DNA from: Phycomyces nitens
Taxonomy: Eukaryota > Mucoromycota > Mucoromycetes > Mucorales > Phycomycetaceae
Reading direction: 5' to 3'
Assembly: GCA_022702545.1 (NCBI GenBank)
Contig: JAHRBC010000005.1
Span: 2,852,001-2,916,000, forward strand
DNA: 64,000 nt
Each line of letters starts with the position of its first letter. Position 1 is the first letter of the stretch. The position numbers and the translations under genes were made by a program. This document shows positions 1-9,890 of the stretch, in pieces. The notes under the pieces were generated by a model. That model searched no databases, was not told the origin of the DNA, and worked only from the letters and a program-made list of their open reading frames with translations.

Positions 1-1049
1 CATTAGATATCCATATATTATTTGGATATATATATATATAATTTGAATTTGATATATTTTTGTACCTGTTTGAAAAACATTACAATAAGAGTGATAAAGT
101 ACATGATTATTGTTTATGATAAACATATCCAACAATCTCAATTTATATATACATATATTCCAAAAAATAAAAGGGCGGGTCTTCGATCCTATACAACAGC
201 TTTCGTCTTTACTTTGTCAATGCTCATTTTATTCAAATCTTATTCAATATCCTGCAATGTTTGAAAAGTGGCCTTGAAACTTTAATTTTCACACTGTAAA
301 ATAATTTGTATTTTTGGCCGTCTTTACCTTTTTGTCATTAAAGACAGATTAATACCACTAATCACAATGATTAGAACTCTACAGAATATAGAACCCATAC
401 CACATTTTACTTTTATTATATTCATAATTCTTTTCTCATTCAAACCTCAGAGTGTCTCAGCAGAACAACCGCAGAACCACTGATAAACAAAAGGAGCTTT
501 TGGGCTCCAATCTTATTATCGGCAGAACTCTGATAAATCGATCGCTTCCGGTTATTTCTGAAAAAGATTAACAGTATAGAATCAAAAGATGTAGAGATGC
601 TGGAAGTGCATCTCTCAAGGAACGCAAAGAAACTACCAAGTTTATAAATGAGCCAGAGCAATGCAATCTAGTCAACGAAATGAAGAGTAATCGTTTAGCA
701 GCACTTGGAGATCTCCCATACTTTTTGTCCAAGACAATAGGTCGTTTAATCTCAAAGTCCACAATTCAGAAAACTATTTGTAGAATCGCCATGCATTTTT
801 GTCAAAGCGTATAAAAGTTGGAGTTCTTAAAAATACGCAAAAAAAAACAATTAGCATTTGGTAATTACTCTAATAAAGCCAAGCTACGATGGGATCGTGG
901 CATCCGGAGTAAGGAGTCAAGATTCCTGCATTTTCCTAAAGAGAGAAATACGATACACAAAACACAATGATCAGTCTCATTTATAAATTGATCGGCACAC
1001 CCTTGCTATTAATATAAAGAATAGTTCAATTATGCGTATAAAATATTAA
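1..1049. other. AT-rich stretch with no supported gene
   Basis: No convincing coding region is seen. The plus strand from about 570 to 900 can be read, across several stops, as a basic helix-turn-helix-like stretch (RLISKSTIQKTICRI, then KLRWDRGI) that loosely recalls the N-terminal half of Tc1-type transposases. The likeness is weak and may be chance. Confidence 0.4.
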
Positions 1050-1640
1050 TGATTAGGACGGAATTAAGTTAAAGTATTGACTATTATTATTTGTTCTCGA
1101 TCATTTAGATGGTACGACTAATGACATACTGATACAGATCGAAAAAGGGGCAATAAAAAATGAATAAAACAAAACAAAACAAAACAAAAAAAGGGGTTCA
1201 TTATACCTGTATATGCTAATAAAAGAGAAGAGAATATGAAAAAGGCTTTATTTTTTTTAATTACCCCTTTTTTGCTTTGTTTCAGTATGTCATTAGTCGT
1301 ACCATCCAAATGGTCAAGAACAAATAGTAATAGTACACCATGATTTATTTGACTTTGCTGCCAAAATGGCAGAGATGTCAATTATTTCATCGTAATTCCG
1401 TCTGAAACCTTAATATTTTTCAAGATGAAATATCCCACTTTTTTGTATCTATTTTACCCCTTTTTTTAAATATATTACAAAATATAATGGGTTATCTCAT
1501 CCAACTGATCACAAACAAATAGTAATAGTACACCATGATTTATTGAACCTTACTGCCAAAATAGCAGAGACATTGATTATTTCATCGTAATTCCGTCCGA
1601 AACCTTGGTATTTTATCAGACAAGATATCCCATTTTTTAA
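1050..1640. repeat. Inverted and direct repeat cluster (MITE-like)
   Basis: The stretch 1090-1135 is repeated in inverted orientation at 1279-1325. The shared core is GGTACGACTAATGACATACTG, or its complement, flanked by matching TTTGTTC and CGGAATTA blocks. This gives about 45-50 bp arms around a short AT-rich spacer. The outer part of the right arm (1322-1446, beginning CAAATAGTAATAGTACACC) is then repeated in direct orientation at 1515-1640 with roughly 85-90% identity by eye. There is no coding potential. The arrangement fits a small non-autonomous terminal-inverted-repeat element plus a second partial copy. Confidence 0.6.
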
Positions 1641-2644
1641 TAGTGGTTTTAAATGTCCGATACCCTCATTTTACTTTGATATATCAAACAAGTGAGCGTA
1701 ATACTCTTGCATGGAAAGCGGTTGTATTTTGGCCTTACTTAATTAAGTGTATTTCTTTTTTGCTTACAAGAATATTCTGAATAAAATTATATTTATTCTC
1801 TTTATGTTTAATTACTTTAAGATCCCACAAAAATCATTGTGACCATTAAAGCAAGACCAATCTTGAAGATTACTAGTATTCACTAAAAGATTTGAACAAA
1901 ACCTAGCTTATATTACATCCGAATACTCCTACTAAAGGAGCAGGCCAATAGATTGACAGCTACAGTTTCATTTTCCATACCATGGAATCGAATAACAAAA
2001 ACTCTGACCTTGTCAAAATACATATGCTACTGGGAGGACCGCAAAGATCGAGCCTCAATAATAGATATTAACAATGATGTTCGTGCCGCCATTTCATCTA
2101 TTCACTAGGTATTTACTAACACAAACATGTATGAAATGCCAAAAATGTTCCAACTGAACTTTTACGTGGAGTTGAAACGTCGAGGAAACATTCTTTTTTT
2201 TTTAAAAAAAAATAAGATTACATAATTTAATCTTTAAAACCCAAAGTACAACTGTCGCAAAGCATGAATAAACTGATTTACGCAATACAATCCAATCAAT
2301 AATATATATAGAAAACCTAGTAAACTTGCAAGAGGCCTGCTGGTACACCATTTTATTTGCTCTCTTTTTCTTTTGTGAAGAAAAAGATACTTGGACGATA
2401 TAATTGAATTGAGTTGGATCGAGAGAGAATCTTTAAATAAATCTATTAGCCAAGGCTTATCATTGGCCCAAAACTTGAATTAAACAAAAGCCCATTAATA
2501 CACAAATAAAGTGATTCTAGCTTATTCGGAAATTTGGCTGCAATCTATTGGCCGGATAAGTGCCCGGTATCCCTCATTAGTTCAAGCCAATCACAGCAAT
2601 ACCATTTTGCAACAGACATCAACAGCTTGTCAGATCAATCAGCA
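1641..2644. other. Intergenic, nothing recognised
   Basis: AT-rich sequence with poly-T/poly-A runs near 2194-2212 and no reading frame that looks coding. The last 100 bases form the upstream region of the small gene at 2645. Confidence 0.5.
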
Positions 2645-3231
2645 ATGGCAGAAAACATGTTTCCATCCCCACAAAACGATCCGTTTGAACAGGCATATGC
2701 ACAGGCAAGTGTATAAAAGACCTGCAATAATAAGTCTCTAAAAACAAAAAAGACGATTGCAAGTGTGGAGCCAATGCAGCCTCCATCCCTGCCCATTGCC
2801 CATCGCTGGCAAATCAAGACTGATGAAGAAATAGCAGACAGTCAAAAAACGGTGGCCATCCTAGGTAATACTTGTAGCCAAGAAGGACAGGCTAACCAGG
2901 ATCTATAGAGCAGAAGCTGGGCACGATCCGGTCGGGTGCTCAGAGATCGACTAACCCAGGTCTACGTAAGGATGAACTTGTATAAATTGTTTATAATAGC
3001 ATTTCATTAGATCCAAACTATGAATCGGAAGACGAAACGGATGAGGAGATCCAAGAAGAGACCGACCAGGAGGGAGTCCATTTGCTCTGGAAGGCCAATT
3101 ATGAGGCCGGTGGCTCATCATCTTCGGACCAAGAGCTATTGTGGTCTAGGGCTTGGCAGAAGCGCAAATCAGAGGAAGAATATATGCCATGGGTTGATCG
3201 TATTTTAGGGTGCTTTATTTGCTGTAAATAA
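2645..3231 (+). CDS. Small acidic hypothetical protein, three exons
   Basis: I do not recognise the family. A three-exon model reads without stops: 2645-2704, 2780-2864 and 3011-3231, giving 121 residues. It begins MAENMFPSPQNDPFEQ, has a middle piece PPSLPIAHRWQIKTDEE, an acidic stretch (SEDETDEEIQEETDQ), then LLWKANYEAGG, a serine run, LLWSRAWQKRKSEEEYMPW and a cysteine-containing tail GCFICCK. The first intron would use the non-canonical donor CAG/GCAAGT (a GC-AG intron). The alternative donor, GTATAA six bases further on, also keeps frame. The second intron (GTAATA to TAG, 146 nt) is canonical. An in-frame ATG at 2534 could give a longer N-terminus. It is convergent with the bZIP gene, 63 bp away. 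Introns that keep frame across three exons support a real gene; the function is unknown. Confidence 0.55.
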
Positions 3232-3294
3232 AGGTATTCAAATGGATAATATAAACAAGAAGATTTTTTAAAAGGGTATCGTACATTGCCAACT

Positions 3295-4679
3295 TCATTC
3301 TAACCGTAGTCGCTTGGCATTCACACTATCTATTATTGGCTCTGGTCGCTTCAGTCCACAGCCCGGCTGGTCTGTGGCTGGATCCAGAACTATTTTATGG
3401 CAATCGTCAGATTCATTGTCCTCAGCAAACATCCCCTGTTTAATCCAGTCCCCAGCCCGCTCTGTCGGTCTGTCCGGACATTGGGTTGACTTGGCATTGG
3501 CATTGGCATTGGCCTTGACCTTGACCTTAACCTTGACCTTGACCTTGACCTTGGCATTGGCATTGGACATGGCCTTGGACATGGGTATGACCTTGGACAT
3601 GGGCTTGGCAGCCGGCAGCCGCGGGTCCAGCCTTGACTGCTGCTCAATTGCCCTGCGATGGAATTCATATGCTGGCCTGATTACAGGCATCACCTTTGAT
3701 TCGCCTCCCACTGACAGCCTACTTGTCGACCTGGTTGGCATGGAGAGCATTGCAAAAGAGAATAGAATGATCTATAGACAATCAGTCCTCTGCTCCTCAA
3801 ACCATCATTACTCACCATAAACACCATTCCGGTCGTCTTTGTGGTCGACAGAGCCACAGAGTTCTTGTGGACAGGCTTTGGGTCTGGTTTGACACGCTCC
3901 TTTAGGGCTAGATTCTCTTTCTCAAGGCTAGCCACCCTTTGCTCCAGCTCAGCCACAGTCTGTTCCAAACTCTTGTTCTGACTGACCAGTGCATTTCGCT
4001 GGTTCTCGAGTGCGTCTAGATGTTCTCGCTTCCGTTTCCGTGACAACAATGCAGCTGCTCTGTTCTTGATCAACCGCTCCTGGCGCTTGGCCTGTGCAGT
4101 GCTCTTTGGCTGGACATTTGGCTGTTCTTTCTTTACAATTGAAGGTTCTTGCCAGATATTGTAGTTCTGAGCCAGCGCTGATGGACGGATAGGAGCAGGT
4201 GCAATTGGAAGAGGCAATTGGTGATGGGTGTGTCTGATATCCTTTTTCCTTCTGGAGTTGTTAGTGTCATCAGAGGCGGAGGACGAGACGGATGATTGGC
4301 CAGGGGATAGTGGCCGATGGGAATACTGTGAAATTGATTGTGCATTGACGGCCGTCATGCCAAACGGGAATCCAGCAAGTAGGTCTGGAACATCCATGTC
4401 TGGCACATCCATGTCTGGCACATCCATGTCAGACCATTCCTGCTGTCGCTGTTGCTCCCGATGCTCCTTCTGCTCCTGCTGTTGTTGCTGTTGCTGCTGC
4501 TGTTGTTGTTGTGCTGGTGGCTCACTGTCATGTTTGTCCCACCCACCATGACTCTGATTGTGGTCTGGATAGACAGGCTGGGCTGGCCAGAGGGAGTATG
4601 AGGATGTCAGATAGTCTGGATTGAGATATGACATTAGGAGATCTTCTTGATCTTCGACTTCTTGCTTGACAGGATTCAT
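3295..4679 (-). CDS. Membrane-anchored bZIP transcription factor, ATF6/CREB3-like
   Basis: Predicted ER-membrane-tethered bZIP factor, probably for an ER or lipid stress response (family inference). Exon 1 (4679-3816) encodes 288 residues: acidic N-terminus, a polyglutamine run near residue 57, three copies of DMDVP near residue 84, then a bZIP at about 197-263 with basic region RQERLIKNRAAALLSRKRKR followed by a leucine zipper. After a 44-nt intron (3815-3772, GTGAGT to CTATAG, branch-like CTGAT), exon 2 (3771-3295) adds 158 residues. The junction creates a hydrophobic helix, GMVFM joined to IILFSFAMLSM, about 20 residues after the zipper, as in ATF6, CREB3 and plant bZIP28. The remaining 140 or so residues would be lumenal and include alternating Lys-Val and Ala-Asn dipeptides encoded by hexanucleotide repeats. 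Total 446 residues. If the intron were retained, the frame shifts and a 329-residue form without this helix results. HAC1 is the main alternative, but the basic region and the helix fit ATF6 better. Confidence 0.8.
3491..3570. repeat. Hexanucleotide repeats inside the bZIP second exon
   Basis: Runs of TTGGCA and TTGACC units on the plus strand. On the coding strand they encode alternating Ala-Asn and Lys-Val dipeptides in the predicted lumenal tail of the bZIP protein. The length is a multiple of 3, so unit changes would vary protein length without breaking the frame. Confidence 0.8.
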
Positions 4680-4910
4680 ATCAAAAAATAAATACAGAAT
4701 AAAAAGAAGGGAGAAAGAGAGGCCATTAGAGAGGGTTGCATTTTTTTATTAAATTCATCTTCTTACACCCCGCCAATCTCCGCCAGACATTGAATCCAAA
4801 GCCCAAAAAGAAGAGAAAGGGTATAAAAGGAAAGTGGTTTGATGTGCACAAGAGCGATATATATCTCAGCATTCATTATTCAAAGACGCCTTTTTTTAAC
4901 ACTTGTTTGA

Positions 4911-6189
4911 TTAGACTTCAATTTGGAGCAGCATTTGCTTGTAGATCTGGCACAGGCCACGGATAGACTGTAGCGATGTCTTGAGTTCAGTGAGCATTGG
5001 CGACTGGGTCTTGGTCTTTGCTTGGTCTACAATCGTTGCATTCTTATCTTTGTAGGTCCTGTTAAAAACAAAGTAGTAGTAGTAACGATATCTATTGTTC
5101 CCAATGTTCATCATTGTCAAAAAGGATACACGAATACTGGACCATCCGAGTTAAACTTGTTTCCGCGTGTGCCATGGTAGTCAAGGCAGTATACATTGCA
5201 CACAATAAACACGTCTTGGATGCAAAACTCAATCACCAAGTCCTGCTTCAGAGGAGGACTAAAATACTAGCCAGCATTCAGCTGTCTGCATGGAATCGGA
5301 TCCCTCTTACCTTTGGATGGCACACTTTGTAAGGAAACAAGGCAGCTTCAGAGGGATACTCAAACGATTGCCGAGCACGGTCAATCAGACCACACAAATC
5401 ATCTAGCAGCTACAAGGAAGGCTGATTAGCTTACCGTCTTTGTCTTTGTCTCAGCCTTTGCTTACCTCTCCAGCCGCCTGCTTGGTCAAGGGCTCAGACA
5501 TGGTCCGGACTCGTTTTGTTGCCAGTCCAATGTAGTTTCTGCCTTGTTGTGCCTATGCCAGTGTCATCAAACCAACCTTTGATCTCTGTATTGTCTTACC
5601 TGTTCTAGGAAATATGGCATGGATTCTTCAATGGTTGCCTTTACTGCAGCCTCTTGGTGAGGTGCCAATTTGATTTGCAATTCCTTTTTTTTTCCAAAAT
5701 TAAATCATTGCAGCGTTTGGCCTGGATACTTACTGCCGTATTGATGTGGGTTCCACTCAGAGTAATCAGCCCCTTTATCGAATCGTTTCTAAAGACCAGT
5801 TATTATTAACCACCCTCTACTATTGTCACCAATTGACTTACTTTGATGTCGTCAGAGGAAGAGAATCTGTCTTGGCTTGTAGACCAATAAATAAATAAAT
5901 TAAATAAATAATATTTTATTCATTGACTCGGGCTAATCATTTGCCTTACTTTGCTTTGATAGGATACTCAGACTCTTCTAAACAAAGTGTCAATATTTTA
6001 CCATTATCAACCTTTTATTCTTACCTCGAGATGGTCTCTTAGACGATGCAACATTGGGGGCATAATGTCATGCAACAGCCATTGTCTTTGGCGTACCTAA
6101 AAGGCACACAATTGACAGGATTTAAGTAGGTATACAGACAAAACCAATCTCTACATTACAGCTGTCTCTTGCTCTTCTTTGGCATGCAT
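4911..6189 (-). CDS. Rogdi/Rav2-like RAVE complex subunit (V-ATPase assembly)
   Basis: Multi-exon minus-strand gene whose pieces align in order with Rogdi (Rav2 in yeast), the RAVE-complex subunit that helps reassemble V1 onto Vo of the vacuolar H+-ATPase. Exon 1 (6189-6160) reads MHAKEEQETA and exon 2 (6096-6026) reads VRQRQWLLHDIMPPMLHRLR. The WLLHD start is a Rogdi hallmark. Later exons give SIKGLITLSGTHINTAELQI (matching the Rogdi VKGVLTLQGD...VNLKM segment), LLDDLCGLIDRARQSFEYP, LKQDLVIEFCIQDVFIVCNV, and a final helix SPMLTELKTSLQSIRGLCQI ending at 4911. About eight introns of 40-70 nt, with GTAAG donors, separate the exons. It is divergent from protoporphyrinogen oxidase. The identification comes from remembered motifs, so it is good but not certain, and the exact internal exon borders are approximate. 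Confidence 0.72.
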
Positions 6190-6543
6190 TGCTAAAACTC
6201 TCTAGTGATGTAAGTGGTTGCGTCACAGACAAAATACCAAGAATTTCCTTTTATTATAATTGACTAGAGACATTTATAGTCATTTAATTATTAAAATATC
6301 CACATTTCATCTCATACAAAAAATAATACTCTTTATCACTTCCATGGCCTTTCTTACGTTCAGAGTGAACAAGACCACCAAGGTACAGTCGAGTACGGAC
6401 ATTGAATAATCGCTGGCTGGCTGGCTGGCTGGCTGGCATTATCCCATCTTTATATTTTACACCCAAATGGCAAAAACATACGACGCCACCCTTTTCTTCT
6501 TCTTCTTCTTTTTCTTTTATTTATTCAAATCACAAGCCTAGCA
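6190..6543. promoter_or_regulatory. Shared upstream region between Rogdi-like gene and PPOX
   Basis: 354 bp separate two divergently transcribed start codons, so both promoters must lie here (inference from layout). The stretch contains a GGCT tetranucleotide run near 6410-6438 and a CTTCTT/TTTCTT pyrimidine tract just before the PPOX ATG. No factor-binding site is claimed. Confidence 0.4.
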
Positions 6544-8257
6544 ATGACAACAAGAATTGCCGTCTTGGGAGGAGGAATATCTGGTCTCTCGGCTGCATTC
6601 TATCTCTCTCGCCTCGCTCCAGCGACATCAAAGATTGTCTTGATTGAAGCCAACGATCGCGTTGGTGGATGGATCCGTAGTCAGAGAGTATCCCCGGGAA
6701 CCTACCTCTCCACTCCAGACGATCCAGCTCTGGATCCCCAGAGTGTGCTTTTAGAAGTCGGACCACGCAGTCTTCGGCCCGTGGGACCTGGTGGAGCAGT
6801 TGTGCTTGACATGGTAAAGCATAATAACAAACAAGAAATTGTTCTCAAATTAACCAGTGCAACTCATTCGTGTCATTGAGATTAGATTAGTCAATTGAAC
6901 ATTCAGCCTCAGGTCATGAGTGTACCAAAGACAGATCCCTCGGCAAAGAATCGTTACATTTACTACAATGACCAGATCAACACTTTGCCAGCATCGCCTT
7001 TGGCTCTCTTGTTCAAACCTCCCCCCGTCTTTAAATCCGTCATTGGTTCAATTATCAATGAACTACGCGTACCTGGGCAGGACTGGTCCGAGATCGAGGA
7101 TGAATCGTTGTATTCGTTTGTAAAGCGTCGGTTTAATGAACACGTTGCCCTGAATCTGGTGGGTTCGATTACACACGGCATTTATGCAGGCGATGTCAAG
7201 GCGCTGTCCGTAAAATCGACTCTTCGGATCCTGTTTGAAAACGAAAGGGTCCATGGAAGTGTCGTCAAGGGTCTGTTAAAGGGTGGTGTGGATACAGGGA
7301 CCGAGAGTGACAAGAGAATGGCAGCCGAATGTCTGGGGTCCGAGCACAAGGCCTGGATTGAAGATATGGCCAAACAGAGTGTGATTGGGTTCAAGAACGG
7401 CACAGAGACCTTGACAGAAGCATTGAGAGATTGGCTGGCCAAACAGCCAAACGTTGAGCTGGTCACTGGCCAACAAGTCGATTCGGTTGAATTGACACCC
7501 TCAACCGACGAGTGCAAGGTAAAGAGCTGGCCTATAGACTATCTACAGATGTTTACAATTGGATGGAAAGGTGACAACCAGCAGTGCAACCTATTATGCA
7601 GACCATGTAGTCTCTGCTCTGCCTGCAAATGTTTTGGACAGGGTACTCAAGGTCCCCTTGGCAAATCTCAAGGAGGCTCCTGGAGTGGATGTTGGTGTAG
7701 TGAATCTGGTCTATGATCCAGATACGGTCAATCTGGCGTACGATGGATTTGGATTCCTTACCCCCCACCCAGACTCAGCCTACAAGCTGCCAGTGCCTGG
7801 TACCCTTGGAGTCGTGTTTGATTCAAATGCGATGCGTGGGCAGGATTCAGGCAATCCAGTCAAGATGACTGTGATGATTGGTGGCCACCAATGGGACACT
7901 ACATTTGGAGGACGGTCTGCAAACCAGGTCAGTCCTGACGAGGTGCTAGAGTATGCAGAAAAGAGTGTGGGGACCTACCTGGGGATCAATGGCAAACCAA
8001 CCCACAGGATGTCCAACATTCTTGCTAGCTGCATTCCTCAGTACAGAGTCGGGCATGAGTCTAGGCTCATGGCACTGGATAAGCAAACCGCACAAGTATA
8101 CAAAGGAAGACTCAGTCTGGTAGGAGCCAGCTACCTTGGAGTGAGTGTACCTGATTGCATCAAAAACAGCCGAGAATTGGCCGAGAATTTGGTGAAAAGC
8201 GGAGGGTTTGAGCACTCGAGACGTGTTACTGGTCTTGAAAGGATCCGGAAACCCTAA
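6544..8257 (+). CDS. HEM14: Protoporphyrinogen oxidase (heme biosynthesis)
   Basis: Oxidises protoporphyrinogen IX to protoporphyrin IX, the penultimate step of heme synthesis, on the outer face of the inner mitochondrial membrane (family knowledge). Exon 1 (6544-6813) carries the FAD dinucleotide-binding loop IAVLGGGISGLSAAFYLSR, the acidic end of the Rossmann unit (LIEANDRVGGWI) and the conserved EVGPRSLRP. Exon 2 (6886-7518) contains NRYIYYNDQINTLPASPLAL and the GIYAGDVKALSVKS region. Exon 3 (7571-8257) carries ADHVVSALPANVL, the GFGFLTPHPDS segment, the CIPQYRVGH motif and the C-terminal FAD-contact LVGASYLGVSVPDCIKNSRE. Introns are 72 and 52 nt, both phase 0. The total is 529 residues, typical for fungal Hem14. 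The order and identity of motifs match human PPOX along the whole length. No disruptions are seen. Confidence 0.92.
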
Positions 8258-9890
8258 AGAGGTCTAGGATTTACATGCCTTTGGTTCTTTGGTGGCGGAG
8301 ATCCTGTGTGGGAAATGACGTTTGGTGCCAAGAGTTCTCGGTTAAACACATTATATACCGCGGAAATAAGTTTTTTTTTTTTAAATGAATGTGTAATATA
8401 TAAAGTGATAAGGATGGTGATACTAGGAATAGCAATGTTCTCTAGTAGATGAGATATTCAAGAAAAGCAGCCAATCTGCCTGTGGCTGCAAATAATCTCA
8501 AGATGTAAAATACAAGTAGTGATCTGTGTCATTTTACAAAAGAGGTCCTACAAACAAACAGTTTTTGGCAACCCATGTTACACACATAGTCCGATCCGGA
8601 TAACCGGAGTTGGTTCCAGACAATTGCGCTAAAACTCGGCCCGCACAGATAGCATGATTTGTGTGTGAAATGCAAGGAACAGGGCAGCAAACATATGGAT
8701 ATTCTTGATTGCACGATCAATTGGCTGCCAATTGGTCTAGCAGTATATTCATGTATGATTGCAAAATAAGCATCGGAAATACGTGCTGAATTCACTCTTG
8801 AGATCAGGCTGTTTTTTCTTCTTACAAAAAAAAGAGAGTGTATATTTGATCCTGGCCAAAGATGTGCTTCATGTGGAATATATGCACCTCTTTTGGTCTG
8901 AATAGCAATCGATAATATTCTGGTATGATTTGCAAACATTGACAGGATCCAACAATGCCAAGTAGACTACAAGTCATTAATAATGATGGATTTGGTGATA
9001 TTAGATACTTGTCATTTGTAGATCACTAGTAATGACTGTTTTTTGTTTTAAATTGTAAACAATAAATGAAACTGATGAGGGTGTTTTCTTTTTTTTTGTG
9101 TTGTAATCTATGTATTGTACAGCAAACAAACTATATGTTTTGGATATACAGCATTGTCCACAATACCTGCCTCTTTCAGATATATATATATATATATATA
9201 TATTGGAGACAAGAAAAGTCAAATATTTATGGGGTGCTTGCTTGCTTTCTTGCTTGCTTGCTTTCTTGATTGTATTGCCAAGCATTGTAGCACAAGACTG
9301 TCTTGTACAAGATGTTTGATTTGTAGGCTGCACGACATTTATGATTTTAGCAAGTGATTTAAAGATTATGTATAAATTATATATATATGTATGTAAGATA
9401 TATGTATATATATAGCATCCGTCGATCATTCTTATCTATTTTTTAAACCCTCTCTTGTCAAGTCCACTTTACTATTGGCTATATTTCATAAAATATCTTG
9501 CTTTTAGTTGCAAGTATTGTATCCAAAGATCTCTTAATAGACGCAACCATCAGAAAGTTCAAATCAAGAGCAGAAAAAGGAAAATCCCAATGCTTGGCGT
9601 ACGATGGCAAATTTCTTGGCACCTTTAAATTCAATCTCAGACAAGGTAGGATCTGTCACGTGCACCGAGAAGGGACCTTCCCTTGATAGGTTAATTTTTT
9701 TTTATTATAGGTTATTCTGATTCTAATTCTAATCATTATTATTATGATTATTATTATGATTATTATTCAATATACACATGGCTTTATACTTTTTTTAAAA
9801 AAAAGGCGGGGGAGTAATAATAATTATATATAATTATATACACATTTTCTCTCTCCCCCCCCTTTCCTTCTCTTTTTCTTCTTCTCAATT
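8258..9890. other. Intergenic, microsatellites only
   Basis: No supported gene. It contains a TA dinucleotide run at about 9179-9203, repeats of CTTG near 9237-9262, a second TA-rich tract near 9378-9415 and poly-T/poly-A stretches. The last 150 bp, with an ATTATTATG run and a long C/T tract, form the upstream region of the metalloprotease gene. Confidence 0.5.

Noticed and set aside
3314..3820. 168-residue plus-strand frame opposite the bZIP gene
   Set aside because: Shadow of the hexamer repeats and the antisense of a well-supported gene.
8529..8939. 136-residue minus-strand frame
   Set aside because: No domain, poor composition and no introns or neighbours supporting it. Treated as intergenic.
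9001..9429. 142-residue minus-strand frame rich in Tyr-Ile
   Set aside because: Built largely on TATA repeats.
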